Assembly: GCA_900770295.1 (NCBI GenBank)
Contig: CAAGJQ010000094.1
Coordinates: 1 to 30,089 of the forward strand
DNA: 30,089 nucleotides
Direction of reading: 5' to 3'
DNA from: an uncultured Oscillibacter sp.
GTDB lineage: Bacteria; Bacillota; Clostridia; Oscillospirales; Oscillospiraceae
In this document: piece after piece, positions 11,327-19,819 of the stretch
How the letters are laid out: the number at the start of each line of letters is the position of its first letter
Position numbering within the stretch: position 1 is the stretch's first letter
Translations under genes and position numbers: made by a program
The notes under the pieces: model-generated
What the model saw: only the letters and a program-made list of their open reading frames with translations
Told to the model about the DNA's origin: nothing
Database searches by the model: none

Positions 11327-12679
11327 TCAGGGTCCGGCGCCTTCCTCCGGCGCCTGTCCGCTTTCGTCCGGCAGGTCCTCCGCGGCCGCCGCGTCATCCA
11401 CGGACTTCTTCAGCTCCAGCGTCACTTCCAGCAGCTCGCCGTCCCGCCAGACCGTCATGGGCATGGCGTCTCCCACGTAGTACTGCCGTCTGATCCGCAG
11501 CAGGCCCTGGCTGGTCAGGGTCTCCTGACCGCCGGCGGAGACCACATAGTCCCCGACCCGGACCCCCGCCCCGTCGGCGGCGGAGCCCTGTGTCACCTCG
11601 ATGACCTCCAGGCCCCAGACATCCGCCTCCACCTGCTCCGCCAGGCTCATCACGGTGATGCCCAGCACCGGCTCCGGCTGGACCTCGCCGTATCGCAGCA
11701 GGTCATTCACCAGCCGGTCCATGGTGGCGGAGGGAATGGCAAAGCCCAGGCCCTCCACATTGGAGTAGGAAGAGCTCATCTTGATGACGTTGATGCCCAC
11801 CACCTGGCCGTACTCGTTGATAAGCGGGCCGCCGGAGTTGCCGGAGTTCAGGGCGGCATTGGTCTGGATCAGCGTCATGGTCCTGCCGTCCACCTGCACG
11901 TCCCGGTTGATGGCGGAGACAATGCCGTCCGTCAGCGTTCCCCGCAGCTCCACGCCCAGGGGATTGCCGATGGCGTACACCTTGTCGCCCACCGTCAGCA
12001 GGTCCGAGTCTCCGAACTCGGCGGCGGGCAGCGGCTCCTCCGTCTCCACCTTCAGCACCGCCAGATCGTTTTTGGCGTCTCCGGCCACATACTTCGCCTG
12101 ATAGCTGTATCCGGTGTCCAGCGCGATCACGCAGTCCCGGCCGCCCTCCACCACATGGTAGTTGGTGATGATGTAGCCGTCCCCGGTGAAGATGACGCCG
12201 GTGCCCACGGAAACGCGGTCATCCCGGTCCAGCTGCACCATGACCGTCACCACCGAGGGATTGACCTGGCGGTAGATCTCCTGGGCCGTCATGGCCTCGC
12301 CGTGCTCCCGCCGGACCGTCAGCTCCGCCCCCTGCCCCGTGGGATAGGTGGGAATCGTGACCCCCTCCGCCGTTTCAGAGGAGTCGTATTCCTCGTAGTA
12401 CCACTCGAAATCGTCCCGGGTCTCCCGGAGCAGGTAATTGCGCACCGCCAGAGCGGCCGCCGTCAGAAGCGCCGCGCCCGCCAGGCAGGCCAGAAAGATC
12501 CACAGGCCCCTCCTGCGCTTCTTTTTCGGCGGCTTCTGCGCCGGGCTCCCGGCGGGAGAGACGCCCGGCAGGGGGCGGACATAGGTCTCCACCACCTCCC
12601 GGGGGTCCGGTTGCCGGTATACCTCCACGACCTCCCCGGGAAGCCGCTCTTCCCGGCGTGTCTGTCCGTAGTTCTCCAT
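11327..12679 (-). CDS. membrane-anchored HtrA/DegP-like serine protease with PDZ domain
   Basis: A 450-residue protein. Residues 1-56 are cytoplasmic and end in a basic run (KKKRRR), a membrane anchor spans about 57-80, then a trypsin-like S1C domain and a C-terminal PDZ domain (about 335-425). The catalytic triad is visible: His175 in TNYHVV, Asp205 in KNDLAVL, Ser282 in NSGNSGGPL. It acts outside the membrane, degrading or holding misfolded exported proteins. The last 20 residues are acidic and low-complexity. It is six bases downstream of the histidine kinase, whose stop lies inside its Shine-Dalgarno, so it is the third gene of the operon. CssRS controls HtrA proteases in Bacillus, which supports an envelope-stress role here. 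Confidence 0.93.
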   Translation of the reverse strand: MENYGQTRREERLPGEVVEVYRQPDPREVVETYVRPLPGVSPAGSPAQKPPKKKRRRGLWIFLACLAGAALLTAAALAVRNYLLRETRDDFEWYYEEYDSSETAEGVTIPTYPTGQGAELTVRREHGEAMTAQEIYRQVNPSVVTVMVQLDRDDRVSVGTGVIFTGDGYIITNYHVVEGGRDCVIALDTGYSYQAKYVAGDAKNDLAVLKVETEEPLPAAEFGDSDLLTVGDKVYAIGNPLGVELRGTLTDGIVSAINRDVQVDGRTMTLIQTNAALNSGNSGGPLINEYGQVVGINVIKMSSSYSNVEGLGFAIPSATMDRLVNDLLRYGEVQPEPVLGITVMSLAEQVEADVWGLEVIEVTQGSAADGAGVRVGDYVVSAGGQETLTSQGLLRIRRQYYVGDAMPMTVWRDGELLEVTLELKKSVDDAAAAEDLPDESGQAPEEGAGP

Positions 12680-12685
12680 AGTTCC

Positions 12686-14140
12686 TCACTCTGTGGCCAG
12701 GGAGAACGTGAACGTGGTCACGCCGTTTTCGCTGGTCACATTGATTTTTTCGTGGTGCTGCTCCAGGATCGTCTTGACGATGTACAGGCCCAGCCCCACG
12801 CCGTCCTTGTCCTCGCTGCGGGACTTGTCGCTCTTGTGGAACCGCTCAAACAGCAGCGGCAGCTCCTCCGCCGGGATCGTATCGCCCAGATTCCGCACCG
12901 TGACCCGGGCCTTCCCGTCGATGGTGGTGATGCCCAGGTAGAGCGTGGAGCCCTCCCGGGCGAATTTGGTGGCGTTTTCCAGCAGGTTGTAGATGACCTG
13001 GGTGATCATGTCGTTGTCTCCCAGGACCAGGATCGGCTCCTCGGGGATATCGGCGTCCACATCCAGATTCCGGTCCGTGATCTTCTTCTCCATGGAGATC
13101 AGCACCCGGCGCATGCTCTCGCAGATGTCGAAGTGGTTCCCGCCCTTCAGGGGGTCGATGGCCTGGAGCTGGCTGACGTCCAGCATCCGCCGCACCATGC
13201 GGCTGAGGCGGCGGCTCTCGTCGGAGATGATCTGCAAATACTGCCGCTCGTTCTCCGGGGGGATGGTGCCGTCCAGGATGCCGTCCGTATAGCCGGCGAT
13301 GGTGGTCATGGGGGTTTTCAGCTCATGGGAGATATTGGCGATGAACTCCCGCCGCTGCCGCTCCGTCTGCTGCAGGTTCTCCGCCATGTTGTTGAACGAG
13401 GCCGCCAGTTCTCCGATCTCATCGCTGCGGCCGTAGTCCTTCATGCGCACGTCGAAGTTCCCCTCGGCGTACTGCCGGGTGGCCCGGGCCATCTCCCGGA
13501 TGGGCTGTATCTGCCTCAAGGTGGTCACGGAGGACGCCATGAAGGACACCATCAGCACCACAAACGCCGTCATGAAGAACAGGCCGATGAACCCCTTCCA
13601 CATGTTGTCCAGCGACGCGGTGGTGGAGACGGCGAACACCTCGCCCACGGTCTCCCGGGTCTCCGGGTTCACGGCGGTCACGCCGATGACGAACCGCTTC
13701 TTTTCATACAGCCCGCCGAGGTCGTCCCGCCGGGAGCTGGCGCCCTTCTCCATGACCTCCCGGGTCATGTCCTGCGGCATGGTCACCACCTCGCCGTCCA
13801 GGCTCTCGTCCGTGGAGAGGAGCACGTGCCCCTCCGTGTCGCAGATCATGAAGTGGACATCGGACACCATGGCGGCAAAGGAGGCCAGCTGCTGGAAGCC
13901 CGGATCGCTGCGCAGCTCATCCATCTCCAGGTAGCGGCCATTCTCCAGATAGCTGACGGACAGCTGGCTCATGACCTTGGCCTTGTTGGCCAGCTCATCG
14001 CTCTTCTGGCCCCGGGCGTAGTTGTAGCTCAGGGAGAAAAAGGCGGCCCCCAGCAAAAGCAGCGTCAGCAGCACCATGCCGACCGTGACGAACATCTGCC
14101 GCCAATACAGTCCCTCAAAACGCTTTTGGACCTTTCTCAT
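12686..14140 (-). CDS. sensor histidine kinase (HAMP, HisKA, HATPase_c)
   Basis: A 484-residue membrane kinase. TM1 is at about 14-37, an extracytoplasmic sensor at 38-180, TM2 at about 182-204, HAMP at 205-258, and the dimerisation/phosphoacceptor box FIANISHELKTPMTT has His272. The ATPase domain shows the N box (NLLENATKF, 385-393), F box (FERFHKSD) and G2 box GVGLGL (448-453). It senses an envelope signal and phosphorylates the adjacent regulator. Its ATG overlaps the regulator's stop codon by four bases (ATGA), and the protease gene follows after six bases. The sensor domain is not one I can name. Confidence 0.95.
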   Translation of the reverse strand: MRKVQKRFEGLYWRQMFVTVGMVLLTLLLLGAAFFSLSYNYARGQKSDELANKAKVMSQLSVSYLENGRYLEMDELRSDPGFQQLASFAAMVSDVHFMICDTEGHVLLSTDESLDGEVVTMPQDMTREVMEKGASSRRDDLGGLYEKKRFVIGVTAVNPETRETVGEVFAVSTTASLDNMWKGFIGLFFMTAFVVLMVSFMASSVTTLRQIQPIREMARATRQYAEGNFDVRMKDYGRSDEIGELAASFNNMAENLQQTERQRREFIANISHELKTPMTTIAGYTDGILDGTIPPENERQYLQIISDESRRLSRMVRRMLDVSQLQAIDPLKGGNHFDICESMRRVLISMEKKITDRNLDVDADIPEEPILVLGDNDMITQVIYNLLENATKFAREGSTLYLGITTIDGKARVTVRNLGDTIPAEELPLLFERFHKSDKSRSEDKDGVGLGLYIVKTILEQHHEKINVTSENGVTTFTFSLATE

Positions 14141-14847
14141 TCTTTCGCCTTCTCCGGCTCCTTGGCGCCGGTCACTTCAAATTTATAGCCCACGCCCCAG
14201 ACGGTCTTCAGCGCCCACTGATCGGAGACGTTTTCCACTTTCTCCCGCAGGCGCTTGATGTGGACGTCCACCGTGCGGCTGTCGCCGAAGTAGTCGAAGC
14301 CCCACACCTCGTCCAGCAGCTGGTTCCGGGTGTAGACCCGGTTGGGCGTGGACGCCAGATGGTACAAAAGCTCCAGCTCCTTGGGCGGGGTGTCGATCTT
14401 CTTGCCGTCCACGATCAGCTCATAGGAGTCCAGATCGATGACCAGCTTGTCGAAGGTCAGGCGCTTGCTGGTGTCATTGGGGATCTCCGTCCGCCGCAGC
14501 ACCGCGTTGATGCGGGCGATGAGCTCCTTCATCTCAAAGGGCTTGACGATGTAGTCGTCGGCGCCCATCTCCAGGCCCTGGATGCGGTCAAAGACCTCGC
14601 TCTTCGCCGTCAGCATGATGATGGGGACCTTGGAGGTCTCCCGGATCTTGGCGCAGACAGCCCAGCCGTCCATGACCGGCAGCATGATGTCCAGCAGGAT
14701 CAGGTCCGGGACCTCCTTTTGAAATTCCTCAATAGCCTTTCCGCCGTCGCCGGCAATGCGGACGTCAAAGCCCTCTTTTACCAGATACATATGGATCAGA
14801 TCGGAGATATTGCGATCGTCCTCTACCACCAGAATATTGCGGCCCAT
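14137..14847 (-). CDS. OmpR/PhoB-family response regulator
   Basis: A 236-residue protein. The receiver domain opens NILVVEDDRNISDL (acidic pocket), with the phosphoacceptor Asp in LILLDIMLPVMDGW, the conserved Thr/Lys in IIMLTAKSE and IVKPFEMKELIARI. The C-terminal winged helix ends DSRTVDVHIKRLREKVE, the PhoB-type recognition helix. The start at 14847 is chosen because GGGAGGGAG lies upstream; codons further 5' would add a sequence unlike receiver domains. It should activate or repress the operon it heads, which also encodes its kinase and the HtrA-like protease. A small inverted repeat lies in its promoter. Confidence 0.95.
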   Translation of the reverse strand: MGRNILVVEDDRNISDLIHMYLVKEGFDVRIAGDGGKAIEEFQKEVPDLILLDIMLPVMDGWAVCAKIRETSKVPIIMLTAKSEVFDRIQGLEMGADDYIVKPFEMKELIARINAVLRRTEIPNDTSKRLTFDKLVIDLDSYELIVDGKKIDTPPKELELLYHLASTPNRVYTRNQLLDEVWGFDYFGDSRTVDVHIKRLREKVENVSDQWALKTVWGVGYKFEVTGAKEPEKAKE

Positions 14848-14881
14848 GGCGCTCCCTCCCAGTTTTGCAAGTTTTATATTC

Positions 14882-14911
14882 ATTATACCCGGCCCATACC
14901 GGGTGTGTTGA
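14882..14911 (-). promoter_or_regulatory. promoter of the response regulator operon with an inverted repeat in the spacer
   Basis: On the minus strand TCAACA (14911-14906), 18 bases, TATAAT (14887-14882). The spacer contains ACCCGG (14887-14892) and CCGGGT (14899-14904) separated by six bases, a possible regulator site. The -10 is perfect; the -35 is weak, as expected of an activated promoter. Confidence 0.6.
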
Positions 14912-14944
14912 ATTTTCTGTAAATAAATGTCCAAAACGTGCCGC

Positions 14945-16108
14945 TCACGCCAGCTCCGTCAGCGCCAGGCAGTTGTCCTCCGCGTTGCGGGCGGCCAGCA
15001 AAAACGCCCGCAGGCCCACGGCGCTGACATGGCTGCCCAGCCAGACCGTCACATCGTCCTTCTGGGCGGAGATCTTCTGCAGCAGGCTGTTGGCCTGGCT
15101 GGTGCTCCGCAGCTCATAGCCGGACCGGTCCAGGTCCGGCTTCAGGCAGCGGTAGCCATCTTCCTCCGCCGCCCGCGTGTCACTGTCGGTCCCGTTCCGG
15201 ACCCAGGCGAACCGGGTCTTTCCGCAGGTGGCCAGCTCCAGCAGGCGGTTTCCCTCCTCCAGCTGCTCCGCCACGGACTGGTCCGCCTTTCCCGCGTCCG
15301 CCACAAGGCCGATGGTCTGTCCCGTGGCCGTCATCCGGCGCAGAAGGTCTCCGTGGTCCCGCAGGAAGTCCACAGAGCAGAAAAAGGCCGCCTGCACCTG
15401 GTACGTATCCAGGGCATCCAGCACGGCGGAGGCCGTCTCATCGGCCTCCAGACACAGATAGATGCCCTTTCCGCTGACCGTTTCGGGCGTTTCCGCCTCC
15501 TCCTCTGTCTCCTCTTCGGGCGGAGCGGCCGCCTGCTCCTTGGCCTTGCGGTATTCCGCGTACCGGCCCGCCATGGAATAGGAGGACGCGTCCGCGAACT
15601 CCTCCGGCGTCAGGCCCAGCGACGCGTCGAAGCTGGGCTGGCGCAGCCAGACCAGATACCCGCTGTCCAGGCCCGCGGGCAGATTGGCCTTCCGCACGTC
15701 CGTGACGGAGTAGACCAGGTTGAAATACTTCGCCACCAGGAACGCCGGCACAAAGGTCACGCCGCCCCGCTGGATGGCGCCGGGATAGCTGATATTGCCC
15801 TCGCTGTCCTGGGTGAAGCTCTCGTTCAGGTCAAAGATCAGCGAATGGTCGCCGCCGCTGTACAAAATGACGGTCTGGCTGGAACTCACGCAGGAGATCC
15901 CCAGGGTCTTCCGCGCCGCGCCGGTGAAGAGCGAGGCGGGAATATACAGGTATCCGCCGGACCAGAAGGGCATGGTCTGGTCCGAGATGGGCTGGACCTC
16001 CACGCCCGCCACCACAAAATACACCGTGTTTGCCGCCCGGGCCGGCGGGACCGCCATCTGGAACACCAGCAGCGCGCAGAGCAAAAAGGCGGCCAGTTTT
16101 TTTCTCAT
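14945..16108 (-). CDS. secreted protein with stalk-like N-domain and degenerate polysaccharide deacetylase domain
   Basis: A 387-residue protein with a signal peptide (MRKKLAAFLLCALLVFQMAV, cleavage after ARA at 25). Residues 27-140 resemble the copper-amine-oxidase-like 'stalk' domain of secreted Firmicute proteins (YLYIPASLF, GGVTFVPAFLVAKYF). An acidic linker (EEETEEEAE, about 198-208) leads to a domain with the layout of NodB-type deacetylases (VLDALDTYQVQAAFFCSVDFL, ATGQTIG). The catalytic FDDG is LEAD (220-223) and the HxxxH metal site is lost (GLVADAG), so it should be inactive as a deacetylase and may bind glycan. It is 70 bases downstream of spoIID, with its own candidate promoter. 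Confidence 0.75.
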   Translation of the reverse strand: MRKKLAAFLLCALLVFQMAVPPARAANTVYFVVAGVEVQPISDQTMPFWSGGYLYIPASLFTGAARKTLGISCVSSSQTVILYSGGDHSLIFDLNESFTQDSEGNISYPGAIQRGGVTFVPAFLVAKYFNLVYSVTDVRKANLPAGLDSGYLVWLRQPSFDASLGLTPEEFADASSYSMAGRYAEYRKAKEQAAAPPEEETEEEAETPETVSGKGIYLCLEADETASAVLDALDTYQVQAAFFCSVDFLRDHGDLLRRMTATGQTIGLVADAGKADQSVAEQLEEGNRLLELATCGKTRFAWVRNGTDSDTRAAEEDGYRCLKPDLDRSGYELRSTSQANSLLQKISAQKDDVTVWLGSHVSAVGLRAFLLAARNAEDNCLALTELA

Positions 16109-16145
16109 GGCGATCCTCCTCTCCGAGTCAGTCTTGGAACACTTT

Positions 16146-16175
16146 ATTTTATCACAGCTTTCCGCGGATTGTAAA
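16146..16175 (-). promoter_or_regulatory. candidate promoter of the deacetylase-like gene
   Basis: On the minus strand TTTACA (16175-16170), 18 bases, TAAAAT (16151-16146), in the short gap after spoIID. This would allow expression independent of spoIID. Confidence 0.55.
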
Positions 16176-16178
16176 GCA

Positions 16179-17198
16179 TCACCCGGGCAGGTACGCCTCG
16201 ACGGTGACGCCGGTATAATAGTGGGTCAGGATCTCCCGGTAATCAGACCCCTCCTCCGCCATTTTGTTGGCGCCGTACTGGCTCAGTCCCACGCCGTGGC
16301 CGTAGCCGGTGACAAAAAATACCAGCTTGCCGTCCCGGACCTCCCACTCGAAGCAGGCGGACCGCAATCCCAGAATGCTCCGCAGCTCGCTGCCCTTCAC
16401 CGTCACCCCGCCCACGGAGAGGGTGGCCACGCTGCCTGCGCTGTCCGTGACGGTGTCTTGCAGCCATGTCTCCATGGCGCCGGAGAGGTCCGCCTCCGGG
16501 TGGGCGGCCAGAAATTTCTCTTGGAACTCCTCCGCCGTGAACTCCGCGCGGCTGTAATAGTTGGGGATGGAATCCGCCGCCTCGGGGGACTCCACCGCCT
16601 GCAGATAGGGCAGGTCGCTGAGCCAGACCTCCCCCGCCGCCCGGGTCAGTCCCGCCGAGGAGGAGTGGAACACCGCCAGGATGGGGCTCCCGCCGTACAG
16701 GATGGCCTGTCCGTCGGTCTCCCTGACCGCCGACTCGATCTTCTCCTCGTACTCGTTCGCCCGGTCTCCCCAGTTGCTCCTGGCCCGCTCCTCGCTGATG
16801 TAGGCCTGACAGCAGGTGGAATCCGTGCAGATATCGGCGGTGTCCCCGTGGCTGCCGCCGGTCTGTATTTTATATAAGGTGTAGGTCCGGGCCGCCACCG
16901 CCTGGGCCTTCAGCGCCTCCTCCTCAAAGGAGGCGGGCATCTCCGCCCGGACCACCCCCACCAGATAGGTCCCCAGGTCCATCTCCTCCACCTGACCGCC
17001 GTTCAGGACCTTCAGCACCGTCCGGGCGTCCAGCTCCCCGCTGACAAAGGGTTCCCCCTCGGTCTCGTCCACCGGCGTCTCCCGGCCGAACAGCTCCGAG
17101 CGAAACGGCACGATGACCGCCAGGGGCAGCAAAAACAGCATCGCCAGCAGCACCGCCGAAACCGCCACGCTCTGCCGGACTTGTCTCTTACGTTTCAT
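16179..17198 (-). CDS. spoIID: SpoIID-type lytic transglycosylase (stage II sporulation protein D)
   Basis: A 339-residue protein, a normal SpoIID length. A single N-terminal membrane anchor (about 11-31) places the domain outside the forespore membrane. Family motifs are VRAEMPASFEEEALKAQAVA with the likely catalytic Glu86, a Cys motif CTDSTCCQAY (124-132; some SpoIID proteins bind zinc here), and GYGHGVGLSQYGA near the C-terminus. SpoIID cleaves glycan strands during forespore engulfment, working with SpoIIP and SpoIIM, which are not seen here. AGAGGAGGA precedes the ATG. A SpoIID/LytB-like paralogue with another role is possible, since the usual spoIIIC/spoIIQ neighbours are absent. Confidence 0.85.
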   Translation of the reverse strand: MKRKRQVRQSVAVSAVLLAMLFLLPLAVIVPFRSELFGRETPVDETEGEPFVSGELDARTVLKVLNGGQVEEMDLGTYLVGVVRAEMPASFEEEALKAQAVAARTYTLYKIQTGGSHGDTADICTDSTCCQAYISEERARSNWGDRANEYEEKIESAVRETDGQAILYGGSPILAVFHSSSAGLTRAAGEVWLSDLPYLQAVESPEAADSIPNYYSRAEFTAEEFQEKFLAAHPEADLSGAMETWLQDTVTDSAGSVATLSVGGVTVKGSELRSILGLRSACFEWEVRDGKLVFFVTGYGHGVGLSQYGANKMAEEGSDYREILTHYYTGVTVEAYLPG

Positions 17199-17282
17199 GG
17201 GTCTCCTCCTCTTTTGTCACAGGGCATCCGCCGGCCTGTCCTACACTCTATGCGCCGGCTCTCCGAAAGATGTGGCCCGGCA

Positions 17283-17311
17283 TGGACAAACGGCGCCGGA
17301 CGTGCTATACT
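17283..17311 (+). promoter_or_regulatory. sigma-A promoter of the polytopic membrane protein gene
   Basis: TGGACA (17283-17288), a 17-base spacer, TATACT (17306-17311), an expected start about 50 bases before the ATG at 17370. Divergent from spoIID. Confidence 0.75.
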
Positions 17312-17369
17312 GATAGGCGAATTTCCATATATTTTGATCAAAACCGGCCTCCGAAAGGACTCTTCTGAT

Positions 17370-18236
17370 ATGAGAAAAGAATTTACGCTTCCTCTGGCCG
17401 CCGTTCTGGGCGGCTGTGCCGCGCTGGTGCTGCGGCTGCTCCAGCTCCACACCGGCTTTGAAGCCGGCACCGGCCTGGCCATCCCCGGAAATCCGGCGGG
17501 CATCGCCCTGGTGGTTCTGCTGCCGGTCCTGGCCCTGCTCTTCTGCCTGCTGGTCCGGCGGCTGCCCGGCGAATCGGACCCCGGCCCCGCCTTTCCCTCG
17601 GATTTCTCCACATCCGACGCCGGACTTCTGACCCTCCCGGTCATGGGCGTCTTTCTGATCGCCGTCTCCGGCGTTCTGGACCTGGCGTCGGCGCTGGGCG
17701 TCTCCTTCTCCCCGGCCGCTGCGGATATCTATCTGGATTCCGCCCCGGCGGAGGCTCTCGCCGCCGGCTTCTCCGCCAGGGAGTCCCTCCTGCTGGGCAT
17801 GTTGTCCATTCTGGCGGCGGTCTCCCTGTTCCCCGCCGTCACCGCCTGCCGGGAAGGCGGGAAGCACGTTTCCTCCGAAGGCTCCAAAACGCTGAACGCG
17901 CTCCTGCTGTTCCCCCCCACCGCCCTGGTGGTCCGGCTGGTCCTGACCTACCGGCAGGACTGCGTGAATCCCGTCCTGGCGGCGTATTATGTGGAGCTTC
18001 TGGCCCTGGTGTTTCTGACGCTGGGCTTCTACCGCCTGTCCTCCTTCGCCTTCATGGCCGGACGCACCCGGCGGTTCGCCCTCTATGCCTCCGCCGCCGT
18101 GGTCCTGTGCATGGCCGCCGCCGCGGACAGCGGCTGCACCCTCCCCTCCCGCCTGCTGTATGCCGGCGGCGCCGTGACGCTGCTGGGCTTCCTGCTGCTG
18201 CGGCTGCGGCGCTCCGCCCCTTGCTCCGCAGACTGA
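17370..18236 (+). CDS. polytopic membrane protein of unknown function
   Basis: A 288-residue protein with about seven or eight hydrophobic helices (for example 8-20, 46-63, 90-112, 143-163, 180-195, 208-228, 243-258, 264-280) and no soluble domain. I recognise no family motif. The start at 17370 (MRKEFTLPL) is preceded by GAAAGGAC and a good promoter. It is divergent from spoIID and monocistronic, closed by two hairpins. It is the last chromosomal gene before the phage and appears intact, so integration did not disrupt it. Confidence 0.75.
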   Translation: MRKEFTLPLAAVLGGCAALVLRLLQLHTGFEAGTGLAIPGNPAGIALVVLLPVLALLFCLLVRRLPGESDPGPAFPSDFSTSDAGLLTLPVMGVFLIAVSGVLDLASALGVSFSPAAADIYLDSAPAEALAAGFSARESLLLGMLSILAAVSLFPAVTACREGGKHVSSEGSKTLNALLLFPPTALVVRLVLTYRQDCVNPVLAAYYVELLALVFLTLGFYRLSSFAFMAGRTRRFALYASAAVVLCMAAAADSGCTLPSRLLYAGGAVTLLGFLLLRLRRSAPCSAD

Positions 18237-18252
18237 GTGCTATTGTAGCACG

Positions 18253-18297
18253 CGGTCCCTGTCAAAAGCTACCCGCTTTCGACAGGGACCGTCATTT
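18253..18297 (+). terminator. rho-independent terminator after the membrane protein
   Basis: Arms CGGTCCCTGTC (18253-18263) and GACAGGGACCG (18281-18291), with AAAGC and GCTTT able to extend the stem inside, followed by TCATTTTTC. Confidence 0.85.
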
Positions 18298-18320
18298 TTC
18301 GCCGCCGCGCTCTGCTAACA

Positions 18321-18360
18321 GGAAGAGGGCCAGCCTTTCGGCTGGCCCTCTTCCTTATTT
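18321..18360 (+). terminator. second rho-independent terminator, near the phage boundary
   Basis: A 15-bp perfect stem (18321-18335 with 18340-18354, loop TTTC) followed by TTATTTTT. Composition changes sharply to AT-rich right after it. Confidence 0.85.
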
Positions 18361-18669
18361 TTGGAAGATTGGATGAAAAGAAGTTTTGTCTCTTGCAAGT
18401 ATTAAGATACAGGAGAGTTGTTAACCAAACCAGCACCAATTGTTACAAAAGTCTTAAATTTACGATGTTTTTGATACCAACAAAGCATTACAGAAAAATC
18501 CTTGAAACAACTGCGCCGCAATGGATTGGAAGATTCTTTAATTTGTTGAAGTTTGTAGCTGTTTGTAGAACGTTTCGACACAAAATCTACACAAAAATCG
18601 CCCCAAATTTTTCCAATTCTACACACGAAAGCGCTTTTACTTTACACATAACTTCCATCTGTTTCCAAA
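18361..18669. other. AT-rich gene-free stretch between host and integrase, candidate attachment region
   Basis: There is no credible gene and no tRNA remnant. The 10-mer TTGGAAGATT occurs at 18361-18370 and 18526-18535, and related TTCCAATT and TTCCAA-N5-TTGGAA motifs lie at about 18611 and 18663-18679. They could be integrase arm-binding sites. The core of the att site cannot be defined without the other end. Confidence 0.45.
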
Positions 18670-19761
18670 TCAGTTGGAAGCGGTTTCCATAAAGTGCGCC
18701 GCCAGTTTCTCCGCTGCCGTCTGCCTCCTGCCGTCCCGCAGATGGGTGTATACCCCCTCCAGCACCTCCGGCGTATCTCCGAGAATCTGGGCCGCCTGCC
18801 TGGGGTCAAGCCCCGCTTCATAGCAGATCGTCGCAAAGCTGTGGCGGAAGCAGTGGGGCGTGATGGGGAACGTCTCCAACAGCTTTCCGTCATCCGTCCG
18901 CTTGATCTCGTTCAAGCCGACGTCCCGGCAGTACGCCCGCCAATTTCTCTGGATTTCAGATGCCCGCATAAAGCCGCCGTCCTCACCAGGGAACACCAAC
19001 CCGACGCGGTCCCTTGGAAGTGCCGCCGCCAGCGGCGGCAGCAGCGGAATATCCCGCCGCCCGTTCTGGCTTTTCAAGTGGTCCTCCAGCGTGGGGAACT
19101 GCCCACAGGCATAGGACAGCTTTTTGGTCACATGAATGACACCTGCCTTTCTGTCAATGTCGCTGTAAGACAATGCAAGGGCCTCTCCGCGCCTCATCCC
19201 GGTGTACAGGAGAAGATACCCGAACATCCACCAGCTTGCCTCCTGCGCGATTCCAGCGGCCTTTACGGCGTACTCCTGCTCCTCCGTAAGAGCCTCCCGT
19301 TTTTTCGTTGGAAGTCCTCTGGACTTTTTGACCTCCGCCGCCGGGGACACGTCGATGTCCTTCATAAGCACAGCATGGGCAAATATCATCTTGCATACGG
19401 CCAACTCAATTTGCACGGAATTGGCCGCCCGGCCCTCTTTCTCAAAGGCCGTGATATACCGCTTGATGTCCAGCGGAGTGACCTCCGAGGCGTAGCCGGT
19501 GAACGCAGCCTTTAACCGCTTCACCGCGAAGGAGTAAACGCGCCGTGTAGATTCAGAAATGCTGCTTTCATGCTCCCGTTCCCACTCGTCAGCGATCTCC
19601 GGGAACTTCCTTCCTGTCTCCTGCTTTTCGTTGTACTCCAGAATCTTCCGATCAACCTCCCTGTCAGACTTGCCGCGAAACGCCACCCGCTTGCCGTTGA
19701 TGGTCCTGATCGCCTCATGGGTGCCATCCGGGCGAACATAGTACTTCGATTTATTTTTCAT
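18670..19761 (-). CDS. int: phage tyrosine recombinase / integrase
   Basis: A 363-residue tyrosine integrase with an N-terminal arm-binding domain (YYVRPDGTHEAIRTINGKR), a SAM-like core-binding domain (about 55-155) and a catalytic domain. Visible active-site residues are Arg190 in YTGMRRGEAL, His303 and Arg306 in TPHCFRHSF, and the nucleophile Tyr338 in EGVYTHL. The second His/Trp position in the LG-x motif is Asp329 (ILGDTPE). It catalyses integration and excision at the att site. The ATG at 19761 has a GGAGG motif upstream. It transcribes towards the left boundary, as usual for phage integrases placed next to attL. Confidence 0.95.
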   Translation of the reverse strand: MKNKSKYYVRPDGTHEAIRTINGKRVAFRGKSDREVDRKILEYNEKQETGRKFPEIADEWEREHESSISESTRRVYSFAVKRLKAAFTGYASEVTPLDIKRYITAFEKEGRAANSVQIELAVCKMIFAHAVLMKDIDVSPAAEVKKSRGLPTKKREALTEEQEYAVKAAGIAQEASWWMFGYLLLYTGMRRGEALALSYSDIDRKAGVIHVTKKLSYACGQFPTLEDHLKSQNGRRDIPLLPPLAAALPRDRVGLVFPGEDGGFMRASEIQRNWRAYCRDVGLNEIKRTDDGKLLETFPITPHCFRHSFATICYEAGLDPRQAAQILGDTPEVLEGVYTHLRDGRRQTAAEKLAAHFMETASN

Positions 19762-19790
19762 GGTCGCATAACCTCCAGTTTATTTTTAGC

Positions 19791-19819
19791 TTGCAAGCAT
19801 CTGGAAGCTGTGCTATACT
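19791..19819 (+). promoter_or_regulatory. sigma-A promoter of the short transcript divergent from the integrase
   Basis: TTGCAA (19791-19796), 17 bases, TATACT (19814-19819), with an extended TGC before the -10. Transcription should start near 19826, heading away from the integrase. Confidence 0.75.

Noticed and set aside
10898..14188. A 1096-codon open frame on the plus strand across the protease and kinase
   Set aside because: It covers the TauE/SafE gene in another frame, the terminator at 11257 and two well-supported minus-strand genes. The product is low-complexity.
14927..16877. Long plus-strand frames opposite the deacetylase-like gene and spoIID
   Set aside because: They lack ribosome binding sites and recognisable domains, and are antisense to genes with signal peptide or catalytic motifs.
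18361..18669. tRNA gene or tRNA 3' fragment as the integration target
   Set aside because: No CCA-like end, T-loop GTTCGA or cloverleaf arms could be found on either strand.
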